Shown here: positions 30,942 through 41,618 of the stretch, in pieces
Layout of the letters: each line of letters begins with the position of its first letter
Numbering within the stretch: the stretch's first letter is position 1
Source of the DNA: Linyphia triangularis
Lineage: Eukaryota > Arthropoda > Arachnida > Araneae > Linyphiidae
DNA length: 64,000 nt
NCBI GenBank assembly: GCA_963978545.1
Contig: OZ021730.1
Location: 6,889,796-6,953,795 of the forward strand
Direction of reading: 5' to 3'
Notes under the pieces: generated by a model
The model's database searches: none
What the model was told of the DNA's origin: nothing
Seen by the model: the letters and a program-made list of their open reading frames with translations, nothing else
Position numbers and translations under genes: made by a program

Positions 30942-31172
30942 AGATGGAGGAAGTAACGGGACCGACTGGTTACCTGCATCCAAGCCTCTGCTATTAACAA
31001 CGGCCATTTTGAGCCAGCGTACAACATTTGGAGAGAGCACAATCGAAACAAAGATGAACAATTTACTTGAAAATGAATTAGCTTTGCCACAAGAACTTCC
31101 AGTCCATCCTTTGGAAGTGAGAAAGGCTTTATTGATAGCCAGAGAAGAATTGGCACATGGTTATAACGCCGG
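30927..31172 (+). pseudogene. Second copy of the unidentified ORF, right part
   Basis: Matches 2619-2864 with one mismatch seen in about 246 bases. It begins with the right target duplication of E1 and ends at ccgg (31169-31172), where E2 starts. The original continues with a GGA-rich stretch, so the rest should lie beyond E2, outside the window. Confidence 0.93.
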
Positions 31173-32407
31173 TTGATTTGATTTGATGTTAGTTTTAATG
31201 GCACAAGGTCCGGTTTCGGACATGCTGCGCCAAGCCCAAGATAAAAAAAATAAAAATAGTTAAAATATAAAAATTAAGTGTAAAACATTAAAAACAGAGG
31301 TATAAATATAAAAAGGGTGTCAAAAATGTTGGCCGGCAACTTGACGAAAAAAGTATTACAGTAAAATGAACTAGATGTGACTTAAAAACCCAATGTCATT
31401 TAAAAACGAAAAAAGATTTGAATGAGGAATTTCTCCAATCAAATCGTGCAAGTTTAAAATTGTGCTATTAAAATACTTAAGGCGTTGTTGATTAAAAGCA
31501 GGACAGACAATTAAAATATGAAAAACAGTAAAATCAGTTTGACATGAAAGACAAAATGGAGGATTTTCCCCCAATAAAAGATGACGGTGAGTAAAACGAG
31601 TGTGTCCAATACGGAGTCTTGTCAATTTTACATCAGTCTTCCGTAGTGGTGCAATAGCCCATTGGTGAATGGTGGGTTTAATGGAGTGCAACTTGTTGCT
31701 TTGTTGCAGATCCCATGACTCCTGCCATTTGGAGATGAAAAACTTCTTTGTGTACGCCTTTATATCGACTAATGGAACGGCATGTTGCAATATGACAGAA
31801 GCTGCCTTTGCAGCGCTATCAGCAAGCTCGTTACCTTTAATACCAACGTGACTCGGCACCCAACAAAAAACAATATCATAGCCTTCATTTCTAATGGATT
31901 TTAAAATTTTAAAAATATCTAACACTACTGGATGGCAGTCAGTGTCATAGTGCTCCAGCTGCTTTAGTACACTCATACTGACCGTGTATATGCAAAAGTT
32001 ACGATGGGGACTCCTAGATATTAGTTGGAGGGCTTGGGAAATTGCTACTGCTTCGGCAGTGTACACAGAACAAGAGGGATGAAGTCTGTAACTAGAAGCT
32101 GAGTTATCAAGAATGACACCGCAGCCAACATATCCCATTCCTTTTGACCCATCTGTAAACACTGGCAAGTATGAGTTATAATGACAGCTGTGTTGATGGA
32201 ATAATTGCTGGTAAATCGCTGGAGCAGTATCAGTTTTATAATATGAAATGAAGGGATTGAGATGAGGGAAAGATGGAATATCCCATGGTGGAAAACATAA
32301 GCCTTCGTTTATCTGCACCATAACATCACTCAAATCGGTATTAGTAAGTATGGTTTTTACTCGTTCACTAAATGGAACAGTGTGAGATGGGCGGGCAACA
32401 AAAAGAC

Positions 32408-32420
32408 GATTCAAACTAGG
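32408..32420 (+). repeat. E3 target-site duplication, left
   Basis: gattcaaactagg, repeated exactly at 38267-38279. Confidence 0.93.
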
Positions 32421-32568
32421 TTGGTTGGTTGGTTGGTTGATTTAAGTTTAACGGCGCAAGGGCAACACGAGGACCATACTGCGCCAACCAATCGTTAATC
32501 AGTTTTAAAATGAATATAAAAAGGTTTCAATCATAATTTAAAAAGTCACAAATAAGAAAAACAACTAT

Positions 32569-35500
32569 TCAAATCAAATGATAAAATCCAATGTCTTGTA
32601 AGAAATTAAAAAGATTTTTATGAGGAGGTGAATTTAAAATGTTAAATAGTGAAGGGTGATTAGATTTAAAATGCCGCTGTCTAACAGGATTAAAACACGG
32701 ACATTCATTTAAAATATGGAGAACAGAAAATACAACTCCACAGGTATTGCATGTGGGGGCACCTTCTGCCAGCAGAAGATGCACATGGGTAAAACGAGTG
32801 TGGCCTATTCTTAATCGAGTTAGGAGCACTTCCCTTTTCCTGGATTGCTGGATGGGCGCAAATCCGGATATTAAGGGCTGAAACGAACGCAGCTTGTTAG
32901 CTGTCTGTGCATCCCACATGGCCTGCCAAGTGAGAGACAGAGCAGTTTCACAAGCTTTATATGCGTCGTCAGGGCAGAGCCAAGTGCTCCTAGGTCCACT
33001 TGCTGATCGTGCGTTAGTATCTGCGCGCTCATTACCCATGATCCCCACATGACCTGGGATCCAACAAAAAAGGACTTTAAAATTTCTTTCACAAAGAGTG
33101 ATGTGAGTTTTTAAAATTTCTAAAATAAAAGGATGGGTCTGATTCAGTGGATTATTTATTGCGTCTAAACAACTTTTGGAATCTGTGTAAACAATCCACT
33201 GATCATGGCCTTGCTTTAAAATAAACTGCAAGGCCAATAAAATAGCCAGGGACTCAGCTGAAAAAACGGAGCTGCTATGGTGCAGTTCTCTGGACATGAT
33301 GATATCGTCATGAACTGCAGCAGCTCCTACATGCCCCTGGCTCTTTGACCCATCCGTATATATTGCCTTAAAATTGGAAAAAGAATTTCTATGATAATAA
33401 AATAAATTTGTAAAAATGATGTCTGGTGTGCAGCTTTTCTTAAAATTGCTAAAAATATTAAGAACAATGATTTGATGGTGATGCCAGGGTGGAATGGAAA
33501 ATGAAATGGGGCGGACCTTAAAATCATCAATGTTATGAGATGAAAGGATGGAGCGAATTCTTAATGCAAATGATGGAATGCATGATGGACGTGCGTTAAA
33601 AAGTCGATGATAAAGAGGGTTTAAAATATGTTCTAAAAGAGGATGAGAAGGATGATATTTTACTTTAAAATAGAACTTTAAAGAAAGTTTGTCCCGTCTC
33701 AGCCCCAGAGAGGCTTCCAGACAAAGCACGTATAAACTTTGCACCGGTGATGTACTAAATGCTCCTGATGCGATCCTGAGACCTGAATGGTGAACAGGAT
33801 CCAGGAGCATTAGAGCCGATTTTCTGGCTGATCCGTACACCACCGAGCCGTAGTCAAGTATGGAACGGACCAGGCACCTGTATATCTTTAACATGGAGGT
33901 TGTGTCAGCTCCCCAGGAAGTGTTAGAGAGAACTTTCAGGAGATTCAGGACTTTATTGCACTTCAGTTTTAGATGTTTGATATGAGGCAGGAAAGTGAGC
34001 TTTGAGTCAAATATTACACCCAGAAATTTAGTCTCTCTGACTATGGGTATTTGCACACCATTTAAAAATATTTCTGGATCATGGTGAAGCTCACGTTTCC
34101 TGCAGAAGTGCATGGCTACGGTTTTTTCAGCGGAAAAAGTAAATCCATTCTTATTAGCCCAGTCCGTGACTCTCCTGATAGCGAGATGAAGTTGTCTCTC
34201 TATGGTTGACATATTGGTTGAGGCGCATGACATCTGGAAGTCATCAACAAACAACGTGCCCGACACTGCTGGAGGAAGACAGGTCAAAAGGCTGTTGACT
34301 TTGATGATGAATAGTGCGCAACTCAACACACTTCCCTGGGGAACACCTTGTTCTTGTATGAACTCATCAGATAGAATCGAGTTGACTCGTACTTGGAAGA
34401 TTCTTCGTTTCAAGAAGTTTTCAATAAATGATGGTAAGTTTCCTCTCAGACCTAAATCGTGTAGGTCCTTGAGTATACCATATCTCCAAGTACGATCATA
34501 GGCTTTCTCCATGTCAAAGAATACAGATACCAAATGGTTCCGCTTGACAAAAGCCTCCCGAATTGAAGTTTCCAGGAGGAGCAGGTTGTCAATAGTGCTT
34601 CGTCCACGACGAAAACCACTCTGGAACCGAGACAGACAGTGATTATATTCAAGATAAAATAAAAGACGTGCATTAACTAGTTTCTCCAGGAGTTTACAAA
34701 AACAACTAGTTAATGCAATTGGGCGGTAGCTTGAGGGATTCTTGGGGTCTTTACCAGGTTTCACAATTGGTATTATAAGAGCTCGTTGCCAATTAGATGG
34801 AAATGTGTTCTCCCGCCAAATACGGTTAAACAATTTCAATATAAGCTTGAGCTGGAGTGGCTGGAGATGTTTAAGCATTGTATAATGTATATTGTCTGGC
34901 CCAACAGCAGAATTGTTGGAACCAGATAAAGCTTGCATCAACTCAGCCAAAGTAAAATCGGAATTATATTCTTCCGAAGAGGTAGAAGTGAAATTTAACT
35001 TTGTTCTCTCAGCTCGAAGCTTATATGATGCAAACGGCTCTTTATAATTGTAATTGCTCGATACCTTGGCAAATGCATCTGCAAGAGTATCGGCAATATC
35101 CTTCGGGTCTGAAACAACTCCCAGATGGTTCTCTAAGATGGAGATAGAGTAATTGGGATAACGGCCCTTGATCTTATTGACCTTGTTCCAGACCCTCTTG
35201 GAAGACGTTGAGGAAGTTATGCTGCTAACATACTTCCTCCAAGAATCCCTCTGGCTTCGGCGGCGGATCTGACGCGCCTCAGCTCGTGCCCGTTTAAAAT
35301 TAACAAGATTTGTCGTAGTGGGGTACCTACGAAAAATACCCCACAATTTTTTTTGCTTCCTATAAGCAAGTCTACAGTTTTGGTTCCACCACGGTTTGGA
35401 TTGTTTCGGTAGTGTTGTTGATGACACAGGTATGGCAAGGTGCGCAGCTTCAATAATGGCGTTGGTGACAGATTGCACAGCTACATCGATGTCATCCTGG

Positions 35501-36261
35501 TCCACCATCTCATCAGAAAGAGAAACGATAGAAGAAAACATGTCCCAACCCGCCCGTTCGATGATGAATCGGGGTTGGCGGATTACAGGAGTATTTAACC
35601 TTCCTTGGTAGTTTAGGACCACAGGAAAATGATCACTGTGGAAAGGATCATTTTCCACAAAAAACGTCCAATCAGAAAAAAGAGATGGTGAACACAGGGC
35701 GAGATCGATGGCATGAAAAGTCCTCGATGGGGCGTGGAAGTATGTATGTTGCCCATTGTTAAATATACAGAGATGTTGGTCTGTGATTAACTTCTCGATT
35801 TGCTTTCCACGGTTATTGATGTCTGGGCTACCCCAAAGAGGATTGTGGCCATTAAAGTCTCCCATTATAATAAAAGGGAGAGGAAGCTGTCCACAAAGCC
35901 TGTTTAAATCTGCTTGTCTGATAGTAAGATTAGGGGGGAGGTAAACGGAACACACAGTAATTAATTGATTGTGTATGGCGACTCTGACAGCAACAGCTTG
36001 AAGTTTGGTCGAGAGCGTTAGCGGGGTGGATGGATTGCTATTTGATGTAAATATAGCGACACCACCGCTAGCTCTGTCGCCGCTGACATAGTCCTTCCGG
36101 AGAGGACTATATCCCCTAACAAGAGAGCTCTGAAAAGGCTTCAAGAGCGTCTCTTGCAAACAGATACAAACAGGTTTATGTTCATCAACTAGATGTTTGA
36201 TGTCAACCGAATTGTGGTGGAAACCGCGACAATTCCAAGAAAGGAGACTGAATTTTAAGAT
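32569..36261 (-). CDS. E3 ORF2: endonuclease, reverse transcriptase, RNase H
   Basis: Open from 36261, overlapping ORF1's last codons by 7 bases in the -1 frame. As in E1, no ATG precedes the MGDFNGH motif, and the apparent start at 36159 is TTG. EN is about 36240-35620 (LLSWNCRGF, GDFNGH, HSDHFPVV), RT about 34920-34010 (FVDD at about 34250), RNase H about 33370-32990 (IYTDGSK, FSAESLAI, YTDSKSCLDAI, WIPGHVGIMGNERAD), C-terminal zinc motif about 32830-32710. No disruption is seen. Confidence 0.9.
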   Translation of the reverse strand: MLKFSLLSWNCRGFHHNSVDIKHLVDEHKPVCICLQETLLKPFQSSLVRGYSPLRKDYVSGDRASGGVAIFTSNSNPSTPLTLSTKLQAVAVRVAIHNQLITVCSVYLPPNLTIRQADLNRLCGQLPLPFIIMGDFNGHNPLWGSPDINNRGKQIEKLITDQHLCIFNNGQHTYFHAPSRTFHAIDLALCSPSLFSDWTFFVENDPFHSDHFPVVLNYQGRLNTPVIRQPRFIIERAGWDMFSSIVSLSDEMVDQDDIDVAVQSVTNAIIEAAHLAIPVSSTTLPKQSKPWWNQNCRLAYRKQKKLWGIFRRYPTTTNLVNFKRARAEARQIRRRSQRDSWRKYVSSITSSTSSKRVWNKVNKIKGRYPNYSISILENHLGVVSDPKDIADTLADAFAKVSSNYNYKEPFASYKLRAERTKLNFTSTSSEEYNSDFTLAELMQALSGSNNSAVGPDNIHYTMLKHLQPLQLKLILKLFNRIWRENTFPSNWQRALIIPIVKPGKDPKNPSSYRPIALTSCFCKLLEKLVNARLLFYLEYNHCLSRFQSGFRRGRSTIDNLLLLETSIREAFVKRNHLVSVFFDMEKAYDRTWRYGILKDLHDLGLRGNLPSFIENFLKRRIFQVRVNSILSDEFIQEQGVPQGSVLSCALFIIKVNSLLTCLPPAVSGTLFVDDFQMSCASTNMSTIERQLHLAIRRVTDWANKNGFTFSAEKTVAMHFCRKRELHHDPEIFLNGVQIPIVRETKFLGVIFDSKLTFLPHIKHLKLKCNKVLNLLKVLSNTSWGADTTSMLKIYRCLVRSILDYGSVVYGSARKSALMLLDPVHHSGLRIASGAFSTSPVQSLYVLCLEASLGLRRDKLSLKFYFKVKYHPSHPLLEHILNPLYHRLFNARPSCIPSFALRIRSILSSHNIDDFKVRPISFSIPPWHHHQIIVLNIFSNFKKSCTPDIIFTNLFYYHRNSFSNFKAIYTDGSKSQGHVGAAAVHDDIIMSRELHHSSSVFSAESLAILLALQFILKQGHDQWIVYTDSKSCLDAINNPLNQTHPFILEILKTHITLCERNFKVLFCWIPGHVGIMGNERADTNARSASGPRSTWLCPDDAYKACETALSLTWQAMWDAQTANKLRSFQPLISGFAPIQQSRKREVLLTRLRIGHTRFTHVHLLLAEGAPTCNTCGVVFSVLHILNECPCFNPVRQRHFKSNHPSLFNILNSPPHKNLFNFLQDIGFYHLI

Positions 36262-37616
36262 TTATTAATATCAGTCCGCCTTTCTTTCGACTTGCTCCTA
36301 GGTTGGAGATGAATAGGATTCTCCAGCCCCAACTCTACCTCCATTTCACCGGAATCAGATAGCCCGGAAATGGCATCTTCTTCCGATGAGAAATCTGATT
36401 TAGTAGGATCTATTGATTTTATTTTAGTAGTTTTTTGTTTTATGGGTAAAGTACTGTTCTCAGGTTCAGCATTTTTTTTGTTTTTTGAATGCACCTTAAG
36501 TTTAAGGGCTTCCCCAGGTTTACTTGTAGATTTTGTTAAAGGTTTAGCTATTGTAGTTAGAGGGGATTCGGTTTGTTGAGGTTTAATAGTTTTAATGCAG
36601 ACTAACTTTGTTTGTATTGCGGTAGTTGTAGTATTAGGTTTGGACACGGATTTGGATGTATTAGGGGTTTGCAATTGACAGGGATATGACAGATTGGTTT
36701 GAACGCTAATGCTATTTGATGGTTTGGGTTGAAGTGCATCCGAGTATGTTTTTTGGCCGGTTTTAGATGGTAAAGTCGGCACCATTGCCTTTGCCTCGGC
36801 GTAGGACACATTGCTTTCTGCTTTGATGGTTTGGATTTTCTTTTCTCGCTGCCATTCGGGGCACGACCGGGAAAACGCAGGGTGGGCACCATTGCAGTTA
36901 ACGCAAAGGGCATCTGCGGTGCAATCCCGATCGGCATGGCCAGCAATTCCACATTTAGCACATGTGTCCGGCCTATTACAAGTGTTTTTAGAATGCCCGA
37001 ACCGTTGACACTTGAAACAGCGCAACGGATTCGGGATATATAGGCGGATGCGACAGTTTAAATAGCCAGCTTTTATAGTTGTGGGTAAAACAGGGGAATC
37101 AAAAGTTAAGATTATATGTTTGGTCGGTAGTATTTCTCCGTTACGTTTTATTGTGATTCGATGAGCCTTCACTACGCCCTGACTGGAAAGTTCAGCGACG
37201 AGCTCGGCTTCATCTACACATTGTAAATCCGTTTCGGAGATAACACCTTGGCTGTAGTTGAGGCTTTTGTGAGGCATTGTTGAAACAGGAATGGTAGCGA
37301 GTGTTTTAAGTGACATGAGAGATTTAGATTGCAAAGGAGTGGCCGTTTCTACCAAGAGATCTCCAGAACGAAGACGCTTGATATTTTTGGCCTCTCCAAT
37401 TGCACCTTGGACTGCTTTCTGAATGAAGAAGGGAGATTTCGTCTTAAAGGTAGGGTCATCAGATTGTATAATAAAGTAAACAGGTAGGTTTGTTGATAGT
37501 TTTTTTGGTTGGTTCGATTCAATCATCTGGTCAGAGGTTCGTTTTTGCTGAGTTTGGTTGGTTGGGTTTGGGGTTTTGGAGGCTCCACCCGCGCCAGAAG
37601 AAATTAGAGATGCCAT
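36255..37616 (-). CDS. E3 ORF1: Gag with three zinc knuckles
   Basis: ATG at 37616 (453 codons). The conserved SPFFIQKAVQGAIG and LRSGDLLVET region is followed by CFKCQRFGHSKNTC, CAKCGIAGHADRDC and CVNCNGAHPAFSRSC. The C-terminal third is Lys/Ser/Thr-rich and ends with SGEMEVELGLENPIHLQPRSKSKER, which parallels E1 and E4. RNA-binding partner of E3 ORF2. Confidence 0.88.
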   Translation of the reverse strand: MASLISSGAGGASKTPNPTNQTQQKRTSDQMIESNQPKKLSTNLPVYFIIQSDDPTFKTKSPFFIQKAVQGAIGEAKNIKRLRSGDLLVETATPLQSKSLMSLKTLATIPVSTMPHKSLNYSQGVISETDLQCVDEAELVAELSSQGVVKAHRITIKRNGEILPTKHIILTFDSPVLPTTIKAGYLNCRIRLYIPNPLRCFKCQRFGHSKNTCNRPDTCAKCGIAGHADRDCTADALCVNCNGAHPAFSRSCPEWQREKKIQTIKAESNVSYAEAKAMVPTLPSKTGQKTYSDALQPKPSNSISVQTNLSYPCQLQTPNTSKSVSKPNTTTTAIQTKLVCIKTIKPQQTESPLTTIAKPLTKSTSKPGEALKLKVHSKNKKNAEPENSTLPIKQKTTKIKSIDPTKSDFSSEEDAISGLSDSGEMEVELGLENPIHLQPRSKSKERRTDINKS

Positions 37617-38266
37617 TATTAAAGAAATGATGTTCATCTCGATGCGTCCCCACCCATCACAGAGCCCAACAAGGGGAGACCCTTGGGGTCTCAGGGATAG
37701 CATCGAGATATAGCATTACGGCTTCGAGTTGTAGATCCGCAGGGCAACCCTAACCGCAATGCTAACCCTAGGCAGTGAAGATGGAATTTGCACTACCAGC
37801 CGATTGACAGAAGGGGGCTACCTCCTGCCACCCGTCTACAGTGAATCCTGGGCCAAAGGGCACGCATGCGAGGACCCAACCATGTGAATCCTACGCAAGG
37901 TAACCCCAGGATCCCATTCTCCCCCTTACGGGACGCCACGCACGGCAAACACGTGGGTTGGGAAAATCCAACAAAATTATATAAATGAATCCAAAGAATT
38001 AAAATAAAACTAAATCCAGAAATATAAGCAAAAAACTAAATCCAGAAATATAAGCAAAAAACTAAACTCAAAATAGAAGTGAAAAACAGAGATGAAAAGC
38101 CTATAAAAACATACGGAATCAAACGAATGAACAGAACCAAAAGTAACAAGAAAACAGTACATACGGTAGGGCCTAACAAAAAGAGAAAGAAAAGAAAATG
38201 TTAGGCCCAGCTAGGGTACCTCGGGTTTGCCAGGCCCGTACTCACAAGATGTGAGCCCCCGAGGGG
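37617..38266 (-). promoter_or_regulatory. E3 5' leader with terminal stem-loops
   Basis: No gene. It shares with E1, E5 and E6 the cagccgattga block (37797-37807), gggccaaaggg, and cacgcacggcaaacacgtgggt (about 37931-37952). A 31-bp direct repeat containing taaatccagaaatataagca lies near 38009 and 38038. Confidence 0.68.
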
Positions 38267-38279
38267 GATTCAAACTAGG
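38267..38279 (+). repeat. E3 target-site duplication, right
   Basis: gattcaaactagg, exact match to 32408-32420. Confidence 0.93.
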
Positions 38280-40048
38280 AGAAAGAGTCATGGGTTTCAA
38301 AGGATGAGAGGACATGGATAAAACTTTAAAATGAAAATTGATCGACAGCTTTTTCCTTCTGAGATCAAGAGGAAGTTGGTAACACTCTATGGCCAGACTA
38401 GGGATGGGTGATGTTCTAAATGCACCAGAGCATATTCTCATGGCCGAGTTGTGAATTGTGTCCAATCTGCGCAAGACTGAGTCTCGAGCAGAACCATACG
38501 CAATACACCCATAGTCGATTCGAGATAGAATGATCGACTGATACACTCTGAGTAAAGAGGTACGATCAGCACCCCAAGATGTATTCGACAGCACTTTGAG
38601 GATGTTTAATGACTTTTCGCACTTCTTCCGTAGAGAGAGGACATGCGGAAGAAAAGTTAACTTGCTGTCAAAAATCACTCCTAGGAAACGTATATCGTTA
38701 ATTACAGGGATGGGGGTGTTGCGAATATGGATAACAGGATCAAGATGAAGGTTCCTTTTCTTGCAGAAATGGACGCAGTTGCTCTTTGTAGGAGAAAGAG
38801 TATGGCCGTTCTGATCACACCACTGAAGAAGATTGTTAACCGCAGTTTGTAGTTGCCTTTCAATTAGACGCATGTTACTTCCCTGACATGAAATCTGAAG
38901 GTCATCGACATAGAGTGTTCCACGAACAGATGGTTGAAGTTTCTAAAGAATTTGGCTAAAATGTAGGTTAAAAAGAGTCACACTTAAAATACTTCCCTGA
39001 GGGACGGCCTCAGATTGAATAAAATCGCGGGAAAACGTAGAACCAATTCTGATTCTAAAAACACGTGAAGCTAAAACGTTAAAAATAAAAACAGGTAAGT
39101 TACCTCTAAAACCAAAGTCGAACAAAGTACGCAGAATTCCATATCGCCAAGTGCGATCATATGCCTTCTCGACATCGAAAAAAATTGAAACTAAATGGTT
39201 TCTCCTAACAAATGCTTTACGGATCTCCGTTTCCAGAAATAGAATGTTGTCTAGAGTGGACCGGCCACGTCTGAGCCCACTCTGGAAAGGAGAAATGCAT
39301 TTGTTCTTTTCCAGTACATAAATGAGACGAGCATTGACCATGCGCTCAAAAGTCTTACATAGGCAACTGGTTAAGGCTATCGGCCGATAATTCAGAGGAT
39401 CTTTGGGATTTTTACCAGGTTTCAGAATTGGGATAACGACAGCTTCTCTCCATGCTGAAGGGAAGGTCTGCTCCCTCCAGATTCTATTAAAGAGAAGGAC
39501 ATTCGAGATGGAGTCTTGTTTCAAATGCCTGAGCATATCGTAACCAATTTGATCTGGACCTGGACTAGTATTATGTGCCTTTGATAAAGATCGTTTCAAT
39601 TCGAACATCTTGAAGTCGCAGTTGTATGGTAGAGAGAGTTTGCTTTTGAAGTTGATAGGTGTCTGCTCAGCACGATTTTTAACAACCAAAAAAGTTGGAT
39701 TGTAGGATTCAGAGCTAGACACTTTTTCAAAAGCTTCACCGATGATGTTGGCAACATCCTCTACGGAAGAATAAGTGGTGCCTCTGGTTTCTAAAATCGG
39801 ACAGGAAAATTCCGAATACAAACCGTTTGCTGCCTTGACCTTCTTCCACAATTGCTTACTAGATGTCGAAGATGTTATTGAAGACACATAATTCTTCCAT
39901 GATTCCTTCTGACTACGGCGTCGCACTTTTCTGGCAAATGCCTTGGCTATTTTAAAAGCAATAAGATTCTGGGTACTAGGGTATCGTCGGAAAATACCCC
40001 ACAACTTCCTCTGTTTCTTGTATGCCGTTTGGCACTCATTATTCCACC

Positions 40049-40310
40049 ATGGTTTGTAGTGCTTACTCACACGGGATGAACTCTTAGGGATAGCAATTTC
40101 CGCTGCCCCTATGATACTTTCGGTGACGTTATGCACAGCATGATTAATATCATCAACAGTTACCATAGCTTCTGTTATCACTGCTTCTTCCCCAAATACA
40201 CCCCAATCTGCTCGTTTGTATAAGTACGTAGATGGGTGAAGCCTGCTACGAGTACAGTTAACATGAGTGATAAGTAAAGGGAAATGGTCGCTGTTGTGCA
40301 AGTCACTGTC
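40049..40310 (+). repeat. 262-bp target duplication of F, left copy
   Basis: Part of E2's ORF2 (EN to RT linker). The same 262 bases recur at 45310-45571, just right of F, with no difference found by eye. Confidence 0.95.
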
Positions 40311-40607
40311 TCGGGGCATGAGCTCTGCTACCGAGCGCGTCGGCAGGTGGCGGATAGCCGAATGTCCTGAGCCGAAACTTACTCAGGATATCCCCTGAAT
40401 ATTGAATAAGGGGACGTGGACCAGCTCCCGTCAACCCAAAGTGTTATGCGACCCGTGCTGATGGGTGCATGGCACCAACGGTTAAGTGGTGTCTTTAACG
40501 GAGCCTCTTAGAGAGCCTGGCGACCTCTAGGAGTATTTTTGCCTTACCCTGGCATGCAGGCTCTGGCGGGGTGGACTTTATACTTCCTGCAAATAATACA
40601 ACCTTTT
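40311..40607 (+). promoter_or_regulatory. F 5' leader
   Basis: GC-rich leader without a gene. gtcctgag (40362-40369) pairs with ctcaggat (40384-40391), making a strong hairpin, and the first 60 bases have further complementarity (gagcgcgtcgg, ggcggatagcc). This could be a promoter or a 5' ribozyme; only inference. Confidence 0.5.
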
Positions 40608-41618
40608 ATGGATATCAATAAAAACAAAAAAACAAACACCGACTCCAACGAGGAAGAAAACCAGACCTTGATGGAGACCCAATCTTCTGTAGCAGGCCCT
40701 TCAACCCTACAGACAGACCTTGAAAGAGATCCCGATCTCCAAAAGGTAGTCTCGGGGCTTGATAGGATTAACCTACAGAAGAAAAGAATCTCTGGGGCTG
40801 CCAAAAAACGGCTGACCAAAGAAAGAAAATTAGCCAAGGGCACCTGGGAAGAAAAAAGACCAAAGCCCAAAGCTCAAACTACTCCCAGAAGAAAGGAGGT
40901 ACAGACCCCGATCAGACCCTCTACCAAGAGGCCAAGGTCGGATGGTAGCACTCCCCTCTCTGAAGAGAAAAAAGCCAAAAAAAGGACCAAACCCGGTGAC
41001 GAGTCAGACCCGAGTTACAGTGACACTTTGTCAGCTGTGAAGATGGCAGTTGTCGTGGAAGGATACCCAGACCAGAAACTGTCAGAAGACCAGCTGACGT
41101 CCTTCCAACTAGACGCAATGGCTAGAATTGAGGGCATTCCCTCGGGAACCGGACCTCGATTCAAGTACTGTCGTCTAGAAGGAGGGGCATTTATCATCTT
41201 ATGTGCAGACTCTAACAGCAGTCAATGGCTGACCAGAACTGTTAGAGAAATGTCACCATGGAACGGCCTGTCCCTTCTTGTTGACGAAGCACGTAGGATT
41301 GTTAAAACATCCAAATTTATAGCTCGGATCCCAGCTATCTACAACAAGCTCTCCGGCCAAGAGATTCTTCAGAAAATTGAAGCTCAGAACGGAGGACTAA
41401 CAGCCACAGAATGGGGAATCCTCAACCAGAAATCTGGTAATGAGGGCAGAACCATTGTTGTAAATGTTCCAGAACAAGACGCCAAGACCTTGATCGGTAG
41501 AGAAAGTAAATTTTACTTAGGCTTTACCCAAGTGCAGGCCAGAATTCTGGAAAAACCATCTGCTGCTGCTTCCTCTGACCATGTCCCTGAAGCTTCTGCA
41601 GATCAACCTACAGCATAA
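40608..41618 (+). CDS. F ORF1: DUF4780-like protein
   Basis: ATG 40608 gives 336 codons; an upstream in-frame TTG exists at 40539. The N-terminal half is Lys/Arg/Thr/Pro-rich and probably disordered. From about 41030 a globular domain reads KMAVVVEGYPDQKLSEDQL, GGAFIILCADSNSSQWL and, near the end, TIVVNVPEQDAKTL. This matches my recollection of DUF4780, found in ORF1 of arthropod LINEs. There are no zinc knuckles, unlike E1-E6, so RNA binding likely uses the basic region and fold. It overlaps ORF2 by 38 bases. Confidence 0.82.
   Translation: MDINKNKKTNTDSNEEENQTLMETQSSVAGPSTLQTDLERDPDLQKVVSGLDRINLQKKRISGAAKKRLTKERKLAKGTWEEKRPKPKAQTTPRRKEVQTPIRPSTKRPRSDGSTPLSEEKKAKKRTKPGDESDPSYSDTLSAVKMAVVVEGYPDQKLSEDQLTSFQLDAMARIEGIPSGTGPRFKYCRLEGGAFIILCADSNSSQWLTRTVREMSPWNGLSLLVDEARRIVKTSKFIARIPAIYNKLSGQEILQKIEAQNGGLTATEWGILNQKSGNEGRTIVVNVPEQDAKTLIGRESKFYLGFTQVQARILEKPSAAASSDHVPEASADQPTA

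Larger units (their letters stand above)
32421..38266 (-). mobile_element. E3: full-length I-like LINE, both ORFs intact
   Basis: 5.85 kb with an exact 13-bp target duplication inside E2's ORF2. 3' side: (TTGG)n on + and the hairpin at 32453-32490. 5' side: CCTCGGG/CCCGAGG stem with hairpin CTCACATCTTGTGAG at 38235-38266. It is closely related to E1 and E4. Confidence 0.93.
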
